Assembly: GCF_022570735.2 (NCBI RefSeq)
Contig: NZ_JANCNS010000002.1
Span: 930,001 to 994,000, forward strand
DNA: 64,000 nucleotides
DNA from: Christiangramia oceanisediminis
GTDB lineage: Bacteria; Bacteroidota; Bacteroidia; Flavobacteriales; Flavobacteriaceae
Reading direction: 5' to 3'
Shown here: positions 36,213-44,873 of the stretch, piece by piece
Numbering within the stretch: the first letter of the stretch is position 1
Layout: each line of letters opens with the position of its first letter
Made by a program: the position numbers and the translations under genes
Notes under the pieces: model-generated
Database searches by the model: none
The model's input: the letters and a program-made list of their open reading frames with translations, nothing else
Told to the model about the DNA's origin: nothing

Positions 36213-36761
36213 TTATTTATTTACCCGAATTCTATTCACATTTGCTATACCAAAGACGAGGACGAAAAACCGCAGTGCCACTTCAAGCACCACCAAGGTT
36301 TTTGCAGGTAGGGAAATGGGCACTATATCACCATATCCTACTGATGAGAATGTTATCAAACTGAAATAGGATAAATCAAAAAATACCGACAGTCCATCAT
36401 TGCCTATACTGTTGTTCATTTTAAAATGAATAGCATCCACAAACTGCAACGCTGTGTAATCTATTGCAAACGAGAAAACTATCAACACAATCAGGTATCC
36501 GAACAACACCAGTACGTGGCTCAATAGATGGCTCTGACCAATTATCTTCATTAGTTGGTTAAAGGACAAGGCTATAATGAATCCTATCTTTAGTAATGTT
36601 AAGGCCAGTAGGATAATCATAGTATAAGGCCCTTCCATAGTAGGTAGCGCATACAGTTCGATTACTGAAGCAATAAGCAGCACCAATAGAACATACTTTG
36701 AGCTGTTGAAAAGCTGCCCATAAAACGCCCTTGTGGTTTCTATGTCTTTTTCTTTATCCAT
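36213..36761 (-). CDS. Two-TM-type potassium channel
   Basis: 182 aa with four hydrophobic helices; the last two flank a pore loop SLITFSSVGYGDIVPISLPAK containing the potassium selectivity filter S-V-G-Y-G-D. There is no C-terminal RCK or ligand-binding domain, so gating is not evident. Its stop is two bases before the start of the FMN oxidoreductase gene. Why a K+ channel should travel with copper resistance is not clear; compensation of membrane potential during metal stress is one possibility. Confidence 0.88.
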   Translation of the reverse strand: MDKEKDIETTRAFYGQLFNSSKYVLLVLLIASVIELYALPTMEGPYTMIILLALTLLKIGFIIALSFNQLMKIIGQSHLLSHVLVLFGYLIVLIVFSFAIDYTALQFVDAIHFKMNNSIGNDGLSVFFDLSYFSLITFSSVGYGDIVPISLPAKTLVVLEVALRFFVLVFGIANVNRIRVNK

Positions 36762-36763
36762 TC

Positions 36764-38263
36764 TTATTGGTTATCTATAAAAATCTCATCATACGTCTTT
36801 GTATCGTTCTCATTTATTCTTCTTATTATATACTTTTTGTCGATACTTCTTCTATTTTCAATCCCCATTGATTTTAGCAGCTCCTTAAAAGCTTCAATGG
36901 TGTTTTTATGGTAGTTGGCTACTTTGGTCTTTTTATCTTCTACTACCAATGATGCGACCCTTGAAGGTTCCATTGTGGTGATTCCCGTAGGGCAGGTATC
37001 TAGATTGCATTTTAAGGATTGTACGCAGCCCAAGGCAAACATCATCCCTCTGGCACTATAGCAAGCATCGGCACCAAGTGCCAACATTCTATAGATATCA
37101 AAAGCTGATATTATTTTTCCTGCTGCCATTAATTTTATCTCATCACGAAGCTTATATTTCTCTAAAATGGATTGTGCAAAATGTATGGCTTCAATTATGG
37201 GAAGCCCGGCCCAATGCAGCGATTCCATATGTGCAGCACCCGAACCGCCTTCTGCGCCGTCAATGGATATAAAATCTGGATAGTTTTGCTTTTCAGCAAA
37301 AGTGCGAACCATTCGTTCGAATTCGTCTTTCTGTCCGATGCACATTTTAATCCCTATGGGCTTTCCTCCAGAAAGTTTTCGTAATTCTTGTATAAAGGCA
37401 ATCATTTCCGAATCATTGCTAAATGCGGCGTGATGTGGTGGCGATAGAATTTCGGTTCCTTTTTCTACGTCCCTGTACTTTGCGATTTCCTCGGTATTTT
37501 TTTTGGCAGGAAGAATGGCCCCAAAACCGGGTTTTGCACCTTGTGAGACTTTTATCTCAATCATTTTGACCACCTCATTGGATGCGATTTCAGCAAATTT
37601 TTTAGGGTCGAAATCCCCTTCTTCTGTTCTACATCCAAAATATCCAGTACCAAACTGAAAAATAACATCGGCTCCATATTCCTGATGGTAGGGCGTAAAT
37701 CCACCTTCGCCAGTATTTTGGGCAAAGCCTGCGATTTTTGCACCGCCATTAAAGGCTAGGGTCGCATTTTTGCTTATGGAACCATAGCTCATCCCTGCCA
37801 GATTTAGAATACTTGCTGAATAGGGTTTTGAGCATTTTGAACTCCCTATGGTAACCCTAAAATCATCTTTGATTTCCTTTGCAGGATACGTAGAATGGGT
37901 AAACCATTCGCGACCAACTTCGTCATACGGAATCTGCGTTCCAAAGGGTTGGTTTTTGACCGCGTCCTCGGCACGTTTATAAACAATTTCTTTCTGTATC
38001 CAATTGAAAGGTTTTCCCTCTGTTCTATTCAATAAAACCGTTTCTTGAACGACGTGACGTTGTTTTTCCAATAGATTGGTAATTCTTCCCAGCAGAGGAT
38101 AGGTGCGTCTTATATTATTGGATTTTTGAAAATAATCTATTAGACCCAAAAATAGAATTGGAAGTAGTATCAAAGCCAACCACCACAAAAATGGGTATAG
38201 AATAATTATGGCAGCTAATGCCAAAATCAAGATGATGCCCGTGATAATAAATCCCTTTCTCAT
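36764..38263 (-). CDS. FMN-binding glutamate-synthase-like oxidoreductase
   Basis: 499 aa. Two hydrophobic segments in the first 45 residues anchor it to the membrane. The rest is the GltS central/FMN barrel: NLAGMSYGSISKNATLAFNGGAK, then GAEGGSGAAH for phosphate binding, ALGADACYSARGMMFALGC, and CNLDTCPTGITTM, which supplies cysteines for a [3Fe-4S]-type cluster. It lacks the glutaminase domain of full GltB, so it is the stand-alone archaeal-type/FMN class. The physiological reaction is unknown. It is cotranscribed with a K+ channel and DUF2231 gene in the copper island. Confidence 0.92.
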   Translation of the reverse strand: MRKGFIITGIILILALAAIIILYPFLWWLALILLPILFLGLIDYFQKSNNIRRTYPLLGRITNLLEKQRHVVQETVLLNRTEGKPFNWIQKEIVYKRAEDAVKNQPFGTQIPYDEVGREWFTHSTYPAKEIKDDFRVTIGSSKCSKPYSASILNLAGMSYGSISKNATLAFNGGAKIAGFAQNTGEGGFTPYHQEYGADVIFQFGTGYFGCRTEEGDFDPKKFAEIASNEVVKMIEIKVSQGAKPGFGAILPAKKNTEEIAKYRDVEKGTEILSPPHHAAFSNDSEMIAFIQELRKLSGGKPIGIKMCIGQKDEFERMVRTFAEKQNYPDFISIDGAEGGSGAAHMESLHWAGLPIIEAIHFAQSILEKYKLRDEIKLMAAGKIISAFDIYRMLALGADACYSARGMMFALGCVQSLKCNLDTCPTGITTMEPSRVASLVVEDKKTKVANYHKNTIEAFKELLKSMGIENRRSIDKKYIIRRINENDTKTYDEIFIDNQ

Positions 38264-38272
38264 TGGTTTTGT

Positions 38273-38920
38273 TTAATGTGAATGTTCGTCACTTTCGCCT
38301 TGGCTTTCTTCATTTTCAATCTCGATATATTTTCCTTGTGGACCAACTCCTTCTATATATACCAGCTGCGAACCATAATGTCCAGCTTCCGAAACCGAAA
38401 ATGCCGAAAATGCCATAACCAAAAAAACCGCTATTTCGAAGCCGCGCTTTAATTTGACCCAGAACAGACTTACTATTTTTAAAATCGCAGCAAGAGCGCT
38501 GGACCACAGTGTCCATTCCGCATATTTATCGTGTTGGTCTAATATTCTTTGGGCTATTTCGGTCAATTCTGCAGTGTGCGGATGCACCAAAGTGCTGGCT
38601 ACATATGCGCCTATAAACCCTGCCCCTACCATTAAGAGCATAACCCAATCCATTGTTCGATTCAATGTAAAAAGCTGTATGAGCTGCAAGAGAACTGCAA
38701 TAATGAGCAGTACGATAGGAAAATGTACCACCATAGGATGCAGGTTGGGAAACGCATCAAAATCTGCTTTTATGTCGTCCGATTGTGTAATTGATGTTAT
38801 ATTAGTCGATAATTCAATTTTATCAAAATCGTTTCGTTTTTCAGTTAGGGCAAAAACATTGGTGAAACTGCCTGAAAAGGCAATGACCAAAATAATTGAA
38901 AAGATTTTTATTGTTTTCAT
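38273..38920 (-). CDS. DUF2231 membrane protein
   Basis: 215 aa with a signal-like N-terminus and four transmembrane helices. LHPMVVHFPIVLLIIAVLL is the hallmark of DUF2231 (H-P-x-x-V-H-F-P), and STLVHPHTAELTEIAQRILDQHDKYAEWTLW adds histidines that may bind haem or metal. The tail is Glu/His-rich. Start ATG at 38920, 12 bases after a small membrane-protein gene. Confidence 0.88.
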   Translation of the reverse strand: MKTIKIFSIILVIAFSGSFTNVFALTEKRNDFDKIELSTNITSITQSDDIKADFDAFPNLHPMVVHFPIVLLIIAVLLQLIQLFTLNRTMDWVMLLMVGAGFIGAYVASTLVHPHTAELTEIAQRILDQHDKYAEWTLWSSALAAILKIVSLFWVKLKRGFEIAVFLVMAFSAFSVSEAGHYGSQLVYIEGVGPQGKYIEIENEESQGESDEHSH

Positions 38921-38932
38921 TTCTTACAGTTC

Positions 38933-39082
38933 TTAATTTTTACCTAATATTTGCAATACCAAAGCTCCTATAACTATGACAACAATAATTGCATAGACTA
39001 TATAGCTAGTCCACTTCCTAAATAGACTTTTACTTGGCGCTTTGCCATTATTTGTATTGCAGCAATCCTTCATCAACTTCAT
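38933..39082 (-). CDS. Small single-pass membrane protein with CC motif
   Basis: A 49-codon frame that I read on the minus strand: MKLMKDCCNTNNGKAPSKSL, then one strongly hydrophobic helix (YIVYAIIVVIVIGALVLQIL) and a KN tail. The Cys-Cys pair near the N-terminus and its place 12 bases ahead of the DUF2231 gene suggest it is real and cotranscribed. Metal binding by CC is a guess. Confidence 0.6.
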   Translation of the reverse strand: MKLMKDCCNTNNGKAPSKSLFRKWTSYIVYAIIVVIVIGALVLQILGKN

Positions 39083-39486
39083 ATATTTTTCAGCTTGAAA
39101 TTATGGAACTGAAATTATTAGGCTATACTTGAAAATGAGAGACCAACTGGTATTAACCAATAAACCAATCTGAAATCCCCACATTCCAAAATCAAGTACT
39201 CTTCACTAAACTTCTCTTTTTCAATAATTCTCAATTTTGCCCGGAAAGGGAAGATCTTCATCATCACTAATTAATGCATCGTCTCTTCCATATTCGGGCT
39301 ACTGTTAACTAAATCAACTTTTCTTTTTCAATAAATTTATTGTGCCTAATTAAGAGAAAAGGCGTTATGTAACTAATCATAAATATGAGCCTTCTCTCTT
39401 ATTAGGACTTAATATTTGCCTGAGATGGGAAGGGGTTCTAACTAACCAACCATCAATGAAAAAAGTTCCCTTCCCGTATCAGGACT
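39083..39486. other. Intergenic region with two hairpins
   Basis: No supported gene. It contains the long hairpin at 39345-39406 and a second inverted repeat GGGAAGGG / CCCTTCCC (39427-39434, 39468-39475) just after the haem-binding protein stop. It probably holds the terminator of the 39487-48655 transcript and the promoter of the 35.7-39.1 kb operon. Confidence 0.55.
39345..39406. repeat. Long imperfect hairpin
   Basis: CCTAATTAAGAGAAAAGGC (39345-39363) is the near-perfect reverse complement of GCCTTCTCTCTTATTAGG (39389-39406), with a 25-base loop. The stem is about 18 bp with one bulge. It has no strong T-run, so it is either an RNA-stability or processing structure, or a mobile palindrome. 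Confidence 0.6.
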
Positions 39487-39942
39487 TTACTCTAAATCAT
39501 CTTTCAAAGTTTTCATATAGTTCAATACTGCTTCCTTTTCCTCTTTTGAAAAAATAGCATCCTTATGAATGAGCGTATAGCTATCCAAAGGCATTTCCCC
39601 ATTCTCAATCTGTTTTATGATAGACCGTAATTTGCTGTTTTTCCTTCGGTCGGAAAGGTTGCCCCATTCGTTGAAATTCAATTCCTTTTTACCGTTTTTG
39701 ATATGATCTTCCAAATACCAAGCAGAAGGTTGTATCTTACTGTACCAGGGATAATCGGTATTGTTACTATGGCAATCATAACAGGAAACCTGCAACGATT
39801 TCTCAACCGTTACAGGCACTTTATTGACAAGCATAAAATCTGTTTGCGGTACAGTCTCACTCTGGTTATAATCTATCGGAAAGAACTGAATGACCACAAA
39901 AGCAATTAATGCTATCCACGCTATGAATTTTAAAACTTTCAA
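39487..39942 (-). CDS. Haem-binding domain protein
   Basis: 151 aa with one N-terminal helix and VSCYDCHSNNTDYPWYSKIQP near residue 55, a C-x-x-C-H c-type haem site with the N-x-T-x-Y-P-W-Y sequence typical of the bacterial haem-binding domain PF14376. KIRSIIKQIENGEMPLDSY-like sequence follows. It is exported and probably tethered to the inner membrane. Its start is directly adjacent to the DUF3347 stop. Confidence 0.9.
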   Translation of the reverse strand: MKVLKFIAWIALIAFVVIQFFPIDYNQSETVPQTDFMLVNKVPVTVEKSLQVSCYDCHSNNTDYPWYSKIQPSAWYLEDHIKNGKKELNFNEWGNLSDRRKNSKLRSIIKQIENGEMPLDSYTLIHKDAIFSKEEKEAVLNYMKTLKDDLE

Positions 39943-40536
39943 TTAGTTTATTTCACGTTGCACTTTACCACATTTCAGCATTTGGGCACCGAAATAGGGA
40001 TTCCTGATTTCTTTATTCATACTCAGCCAAGCTCCGCCTTCGTTTTTGTTGTACATAGGGCAGAACTGCTCATAGAGTTTTTTATCGGTTCCGGTAATGG
40101 CTACCATATCGGTAACGTCTTTGCTCAACGTCTTAAAATGCTCGCGTTGATGCTTAATATCGCTCTCTCCAATATGCTCCGCGTGTTCTGTGGCATCTTC
40201 AATTATGTCTTTTAATTCACTTTGTTCATTATCGGAATAGTTGGATACATCAAAAGCTTTAAGTGATTTCGCTAATGTGTTACCAAGCTCTTTTGCTTTA
40301 CCATTATCATCGTTAACCAAAGCGTCCTTTAAATTAAAGTATTCGTGCAAAATAGCTTCTGCTTTTGCATCTTGACCATTGTTCATTGCCATTTCATCAC
40401 CACTCATCGTTTCTTGGTGCATTTCACTGCTCATAGGCGTAGGAGCTTCCTCTTTGTTTCCGTCTTTACAGGAAACCGTTAAAATCATTATAGCAGCAAG
40501 TGCCATTGTACCCATTGTTCTTTTTACTGATTTCAT
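39943..40536 (-). CDS. DUF3347 lipoprotein
   Basis: 197 aa. A lipoprotein signal (MALAAIMILTVSCKDG) is followed by a Met/His-rich stretch (MSSEMHQETMSGDEMAMNN) that could bind copper. DUF3347 proper comes next (AILHEYFNLKDALVNDDNGKA ... FCPMYNKNEGGAWLSMNKEI). The C-terminus parallels the C-terminal domain of the CusB-like adaptor at 27977-29719. It lies between haem-binding and multicopper-oxidase genes, consistent with periplasmic copper handling. Confidence 0.9.
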   Translation of the reverse strand: MKSVKRTMGTMALAAIMILTVSCKDGNKEEAPTPMSSEMHQETMSGDEMAMNNGQDAKAEAILHEYFNLKDALVNDDNGKAKELGNTLAKSLKAFDVSNYSDNEQSELKDIIEDATEHAEHIGESDIKHQREHFKTLSKDVTDMVAITGTDKKLYEQFCPMYNKNEGGAWLSMNKEIRNPYFGAQMLKCGKVQREIN

Positions 40537-40561
40537 TTTCGTTGTTTTAAGTTATTATTTT

Positions 40562-42931
40562 CTAAAATCGGGCTAATAAGCCGCCACCCCAGCCATATCG
40601 ATTGTTATAATTTGCTTGAATTGAAAAATTACGCGAGATAATATAAGATGCTCCTACCAACCATTGAGTTTCACTTTCAAAGGATTTGTTATCCTCTAAA
40701 TCATTGACCCACCCAAAGTCTGCCCTATACTCATATTCGCCTTCCAGAAAAATTCTTGGAAAAATCAGGATTTCCCTGTCCAGACGAATTCTTGGGCGTA
40801 GTTGATGGTCCATACTCACATCTACAAAAAATCTATATGGCGTAAAATACTTTACCCCGACCAATCCTACGGTATTGAACTCATCGAAGGAATTAGGCAT
40901 TTCTGTTTCTGTATTTACCCCTGCATATAGGCGCACCCAATCATTCAAGTATCTGTTGTAGTTCACTTCGGCTTCAAGGTTTTTGTCATAGTCAAATTCG
41001 GCCCTTAGTCCGAACTCATTGCGGATATTGCTTGACATTAGAAAGAGTTCATTGAAGTTTGAGCCCAAGCGCGCCATCCCCCACGAATAATAATGGTCAG
41101 TTTCGTCAATCAGTTTTTGAACAGGAAAATCCTGCATCCTTTCGTCCCTTGGGGTATCATAACTGAAAATGCGTGCCATACCACCCATCATATGGTACAG
41201 GATATGGCAGTGAAAGAACCAATCACCATACTCCTCGTTATAAAACTCGATGACCACTTTCTGCATCGGTGGCACATTGACCGTATGTTTCAATGGCGAG
41301 CGTTCACCATTTTCGTTGATGACCCTAAAGTAATGTCCGTGCAAATGCATTGGATGATGCATCATCGTGAGGTTATTAAGTGTAATTCTGGTTACTTCAC
41401 CTCCTCTTATTTTAATTTTGTCGGTTTCTGATAATGGTACGCCATTCATACTCCAAACATATCGTTGCATATTGCCGGTCAGGTTCAACAGGATATCGTT
41501 TACTGGCAAATCATCATTATATGTAGTATTCTCTTTTGCCTTTAAAAAATCGTAATTGAAATAGGTTTTACGGGTTTCGTAATCAAATAAAGATGTATCC
41601 TTCTGCATCTTGGACATATCGTGCTGCATATGATCGCTCATTTTGTCTGAATCCCCTGCTTGGTTCATTTTCATTTTGTCCTTTTTCATTCCCATCGTAT
41701 CACCCATCTTCATCTGGTCGCTCATTTTATTGTCTTTCATTGATTTCTTATCGTGCATCCCCATTTTCATCTGACCGTCCTTCATATCCATCTTCATTCC
41801 ATAATTCTCCTTCAAATATTCTGGTGTTTTCTTCTTTTCGTTACCTACCATTGCAGGTGCGCCCATTTTCATATCCATTTCAGCCATTTGCATCATCATC
41901 TCCACTTTATCAGGTCTGTCAACTCTTTTAGCTGGATAGAGAGTCCCGTTCCCTAATTGTATAGAGGTATGACCAGAGCCATCTTGTGCCGTAGCAGTAA
42001 CCTCTAAAGTACCTTCAGGAATAGTAACGATAACATCATATGTCTCAGCTATACCAAAGAGAAACCTGCTTTTAGAAACGGGCTGCACATCAACACCGTC
42101 ACTTGCAACTAACAATGGATTACCGCCACCGAAATCCACCCAGTAGTAAGTAGAAGCCGAGGCATTAATAAAGCGAAGACGTACTTTTTCCCCTGGTTTA
42201 AATTCTGGATATTCTGCAAGAGATTTACCATTGCTCAAGAATGCGGGATAATAAATGTCTGCTATATCAGCACCTTCCATTCTATCTCGCCAGAACTTAA
42301 ATTGTGCTCCCAAGGCACCTTCTTTTATGACTCTACTTAATGGTACTGCTGTTCCTTTTTTAACTTGATACCATTCATTCCCCCTTTTAAGGTTTCGCAA
42401 TACATTCATTGGATCTTCGTTGGTCCAATCTGATAGAACAACTACCAAATCTTTGTCATAATCCAATGTTTTTTCTTTAGGTTGAATGATTATTGAACCA
42501 TAAACACCGCTTTGCTCCTGTAGCATCGTATGGGAATGGTACCAATAGGTTCCTGATTGATTAATAGGAATTCTATATTGAAATGTCGTACCGGGTTTTA
42601 TTGGCGGTGTTGTTAAATAAGGTACACCATCATAAAAATTGGGAAGTATTAACCCGTGCCAGTGCACAGAAGTTTCTTCATCCATTTTATTGGTTACATT
42701 GATAATAGCAAGGTCTCCTTCATTAAATTCCAAAACCGGTCCAGGAATACCACCATTGATGGTCATTCCTTTAGCGGTTACACCAGCGAGTGTCATTTCA
42801 TTTTCTTCAATAGTAAGGTTGTACTCCTTAACAGGTCTTCCTTCTTCTTTTCTATCCTGTCCGTTAGTTCCCACTTGGGCAAATGCAATAGAAGAAAATA
42901 GCAGTAATGTGATAATTGTTAGGAATTTCAT
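40562..42931 (-). CDS. Multicopper oxidase fused to a CopB-like barrel domain
   Basis: From ATG 42931 (MKFLTIITLLLFSSIAFA) it is 789 aa. The cupredoxin part has all copper ligands: HWHGLILP, WYHSHTMLQEQSG, HPMHLHGHYF and HCHILYHMMGG. Between them, at about residues 344-447, is a Met/Asp/Lys-rich linker (MKMDMKDGQMKMGMHDKK) likely to bind copper. The last 185 residues (ELFLMSSNIRNEFGLRAEFD ... NNRYGWGGGLLARF) look like CopB, a beta-barrel ending in a terminal phenylalanine as outer-membrane proteins do. CopA and CopB are usually separate, so this is a fusion. It would oxidise Cu(I) at the outer membrane. Confidence 0.88.
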   Translation of the reverse strand: MKFLTIITLLLFSSIAFAQVGTNGQDRKEEGRPVKEYNLTIEENEMTLAGVTAKGMTINGGIPGPVLEFNEGDLAIINVTNKMDEETSVHWHGLILPNFYDGVPYLTTPPIKPGTTFQYRIPINQSGTYWYHSHTMLQEQSGVYGSIIIQPKEKTLDYDKDLVVVLSDWTNEDPMNVLRNLKRGNEWYQVKKGTAVPLSRVIKEGALGAQFKFWRDRMEGADIADIYYPAFLSNGKSLAEYPEFKPGEKVRLRFINASASTYYWVDFGGGNPLLVASDGVDVQPVSKSRFLFGIAETYDVIVTIPEGTLEVTATAQDGSGHTSIQLGNGTLYPAKRVDRPDKVEMMMQMAEMDMKMGAPAMVGNEKKKTPEYLKENYGMKMDMKDGQMKMGMHDKKSMKDNKMSDQMKMGDTMGMKKDKMKMNQAGDSDKMSDHMQHDMSKMQKDTSLFDYETRKTYFNYDFLKAKENTTYNDDLPVNDILLNLTGNMQRYVWSMNGVPLSETDKIKIRGGEVTRITLNNLTMMHHPMHLHGHYFRVINENGERSPLKHTVNVPPMQKVVIEFYNEEYGDWFFHCHILYHMMGGMARIFSYDTPRDERMQDFPVQKLIDETDHYYSWGMARLGSNFNELFLMSSNIRNEFGLRAEFDYDKNLEAEVNYNRYLNDWVRLYAGVNTETEMPNSFDEFNTVGLVGVKYFTPYRFFVDVSMDHQLRPRIRLDREILIFPRIFLEGEYEYRADFGWVNDLEDNKSFESETQWLVGASYIISRNFSIQANYNNRYGWGGGLLARF

Positions 42932-43005
42932 AGTTTTCTCATAGTTATTGTTTAACAAAAATATTATTGACACTCAGCTTGTTGTGTTATAATTTTGGTT
43001 TATAT

Positions 43006-43572
43006 CTATACAATCTTGTCCAAAGGATTTCTAAAATTTTTCTGTCCATCCTTATAATCGCTCAGACTCATTCCAGTCTCACTTTTAAATTGCTTGCTTA
43101 GATGATTGACGTTGCTGTAATCGAGCAATTGGCTTATTTCGGTGAAATTATAATCGGGTGTTTGGATAAGTTCCTTGACCTTTTCTATCCTCAGTTTGAT
43201 AAAATATTTTTCAATAGTAATGCCTTCTGTAATGGAAAACATCTTGCTGATTTTTGAATAGTCTCTTTGTAATTTATTCGCAAGAAAATCTGATAACTTT
43301 CCATCGATTTTAAGTGGCAATTCATCCATTAACTTTATCAATTCAATTTTTACTTTCTCGGTTAATTTATCCTCGGTAGAAGTGATGAGTGCAAATCCAT
43401 TTCTTTCTAAAATTTCGATTAGTTTGTTCAATTGTTCTTTTTCATTGATATTCAATCGAAGCCTACCTAACTCAATATCCAACAGACTAATGTTAGCCTT
43501 AAATAGTTCATCCTCTAAAACCTTGATGCAACGGTCGCACACCATATTTTTTATGTGAAAATCTTTTACCAT
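43006..43572 (-). CDS. AraC-family regulator with HMA-like N-terminus
   Basis: 188 aa. Residues 1-65 (MVKDFHIKNMVCDRCIKVLE) have the beta-alpha-beta layout and M-x-C-x-x-C site of a heavy-metal-associated domain. A helical region follows, and the C-terminus (ITIEKYFIKLRIEKVKELIQ, FTEISQLLDYSNVNHLSKQF, GMSLSDYK) is the two-HTH AraC domain. The combination suggests direct sensing of Cu+ or Ag+ and control of this island. It sits inside the operon, 5 bases before the CusC-like gene. The sensing role is inference. Confidence 0.88.
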   Translation of the reverse strand: MVKDFHIKNMVCDRCIKVLEDELFKANISLLDIELGRLRLNINEKEQLNKLIEILERNGFALITSTEDKLTEKVKIELIKLMDELPLKIDGKLSDFLANKLQRDYSKISKMFSITEGITIEKYFIKLRIEKVKELIQTPDYNFTEISQLLDYSNVNHLSKQFKSETGMSLSDYKDGQKNFRNPLDKIV

Positions 43573-43577
43573 TGCTA

Positions 43578-44873
43578 TTAAATTAAATAATTGATTATGG
43601 ATTGTTGCACGTAATACATCTGAACCGATTCTATCTGATTCATCTGAAATTTCAATTGCAGTTCCTGTATATCGAGTACGTCATTAAAATCTATGGTTCC
43701 CGTTTCATAATTCTTGATAAGAATTTGCTCGGCATCATTGGCTTGCATTAAATTCTTAGCTTGGGTGTTGAATTTAATTCGAGCCTGGTTGCGTTGGGAT
43801 ATCGCTTTTGCGAAAGCTGATTCCAAAACATTCAATTGTTGCTCTTTTTGGGTTTCGATCTTCTTTTGGCGTAACTCATTTTGCCTTGAAATAGACTTGT
43901 ACCTATTGTTAAAAATGGGTATGGAAACCGAAACCATAGGCATCAAGATATCTTTTCCGTTATCAGTGAACATTGCATCATCACGTGCAGTTACTGGCAG
44001 GTAATCCACGCCAAAGCCAACCATAGGTAGGCTCTCACGTTGATTGAGTAATTCTGATTGAGATATGGATTCGTAAAGTTTTTCGTATTTGATTAGTTCA
44101 GGATTGAGCGATAATGCTTCCGTGCCATATATGGGGTCTTTATCTGGTATTGCCATTGCTGCAACTATATCAACCGACATATTTTCGTTCCGATTTAGAA
44201 GATTGTTGAAGGTTGTTTGTTCTGAATTGAATTCTTCTTCTAATACCTCTTTTTGTTGTTGCAATTCATTTTGACGAATCTGCAACCGCAGTACATCTAC
44301 TGCAGATGCCTTGCTCACTTCTACCGAGGTAAGGGCAAGTTGCTCATAGGTTTTTAATAGTTGAATGTTCTCTTCAAGTATTTTTTGCTTTGCTCTTGTT
44401 TCATACAATCTATAATAGGATTGGGCTACTGAAAGCGCCAATTTTCGTTTGGCGATTGTGATTTCCACATATTCAGCTTCCGCCATTGAAGTCGCATAAT
44501 TTTCACGTGCGTTAATAGTACCGAACCAAGGCAACATCTGTTTTACGCCAATCCGTGCTCGTTGTGCGCCCACTCTTGTTTCAGGCTCACTTACAAAATA
44601 GCCTGCACTTACTTCCGTATTGGGTAGCCAGTTCGCTTCATTGACTTTTTCTTCGGCAATATTGTATTGCAATTCAAAAGCCTGAATCTCTGGGTTATTA
44701 CTTTCGGCTTCTTCGATATAGCTTTGTAGTTGTTGCGCCTGCCCGCCGATTGAAATCAGTCCAACGCTCAATATTAGAACTGCGTTCAGGTAAGCTTTCG
44801 CGCTTCGACTGCGCTCAATACAAGTTACTGTTGAGACGAACAAAAACACCAGTATATATTTCAATTTCTTCAT
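43578..44873 (-). CDS. cusC: TolC-family outer-membrane efflux protein (CusC-like)
   Basis: 431 aa, long helices with heptad patterns (EARNELQQQKEVLEEE-type regions) and YETGTIDFNDVLDIQELQLKFQ near the C-terminus, typical of TolC/CusC. It is the outer-membrane channel of the Cu/Ag RND pump, overlapping the CusA gene by 4 bases. The N-terminus is odd: a first hydrophobic stretch (MKKLKYILVFLFVSTVT) is followed by CIERSRSAKAYL, then a second hydrophobic stretch ending GGQAQQ. The middle piece is coded by a repeat-like insertion (44794-44825), so the signal peptide has been lengthened. Confidence 0.9.
   Translation of the reverse strand: MKKLKYILVFLFVSTVTCIERSRSAKAYLNAVLILSVGLISIGGQAQQLQSYIEEAESNNPEIQAFELQYNIAEEKVNEANWLPNTEVSAGYFVSEPETRVGAQRARIGVKQMLPWFGTINARENYATSMAEAEYVEITIAKRKLALSVAQSYYRLYETRAKQKILEENIQLLKTYEQLALTSVEVSKASAVDVLRLQIRQNELQQQKEVLEEEFNSEQTTFNNLLNRNENMSVDIVAAMAIPDKDPIYGTEALSLNPELIKYEKLYESISQSELLNQRESLPMVGFGVDYLPVTARDDAMFTDNGKDILMPMVSVSIPIFNNRYKSISRQNELRQKKIETQKEQQLNVLESAFAKAISQRNQARIKFNTQAKNLMQANDAEQILIKNYETGTIDFNDVLDIQELQLKFQMNQIESVQMYYVQQSIINYLI
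43803..43817. repeat. Iterated palindrome, copy 4
   Basis: CGCTTTTGCGAAAGC inside the CusC-like gene, encoding part of SAFAKAIS; same core as copy 2. Confidence 0.65.
44794..44825. repeat. Repeat insertion in the CusC-like signal peptide
   Basis: GCTTTCGCG, a half copy of the iterated palindrome, joined to CTTCGACTGCGCTCAATACA, a sequence I recognise as a frequent Flavobacteriaceae interspersed repeat type. It is in frame and splits the hydrophobic part of the signal peptide. Confidence 0.5.

Noticed and set aside
36213-36761. Potassium channel as part of a gated anti-phage effector
   Set aside because: It has no sensor domain and sits in a metabolic/metal operon, so a defence role is not supported.
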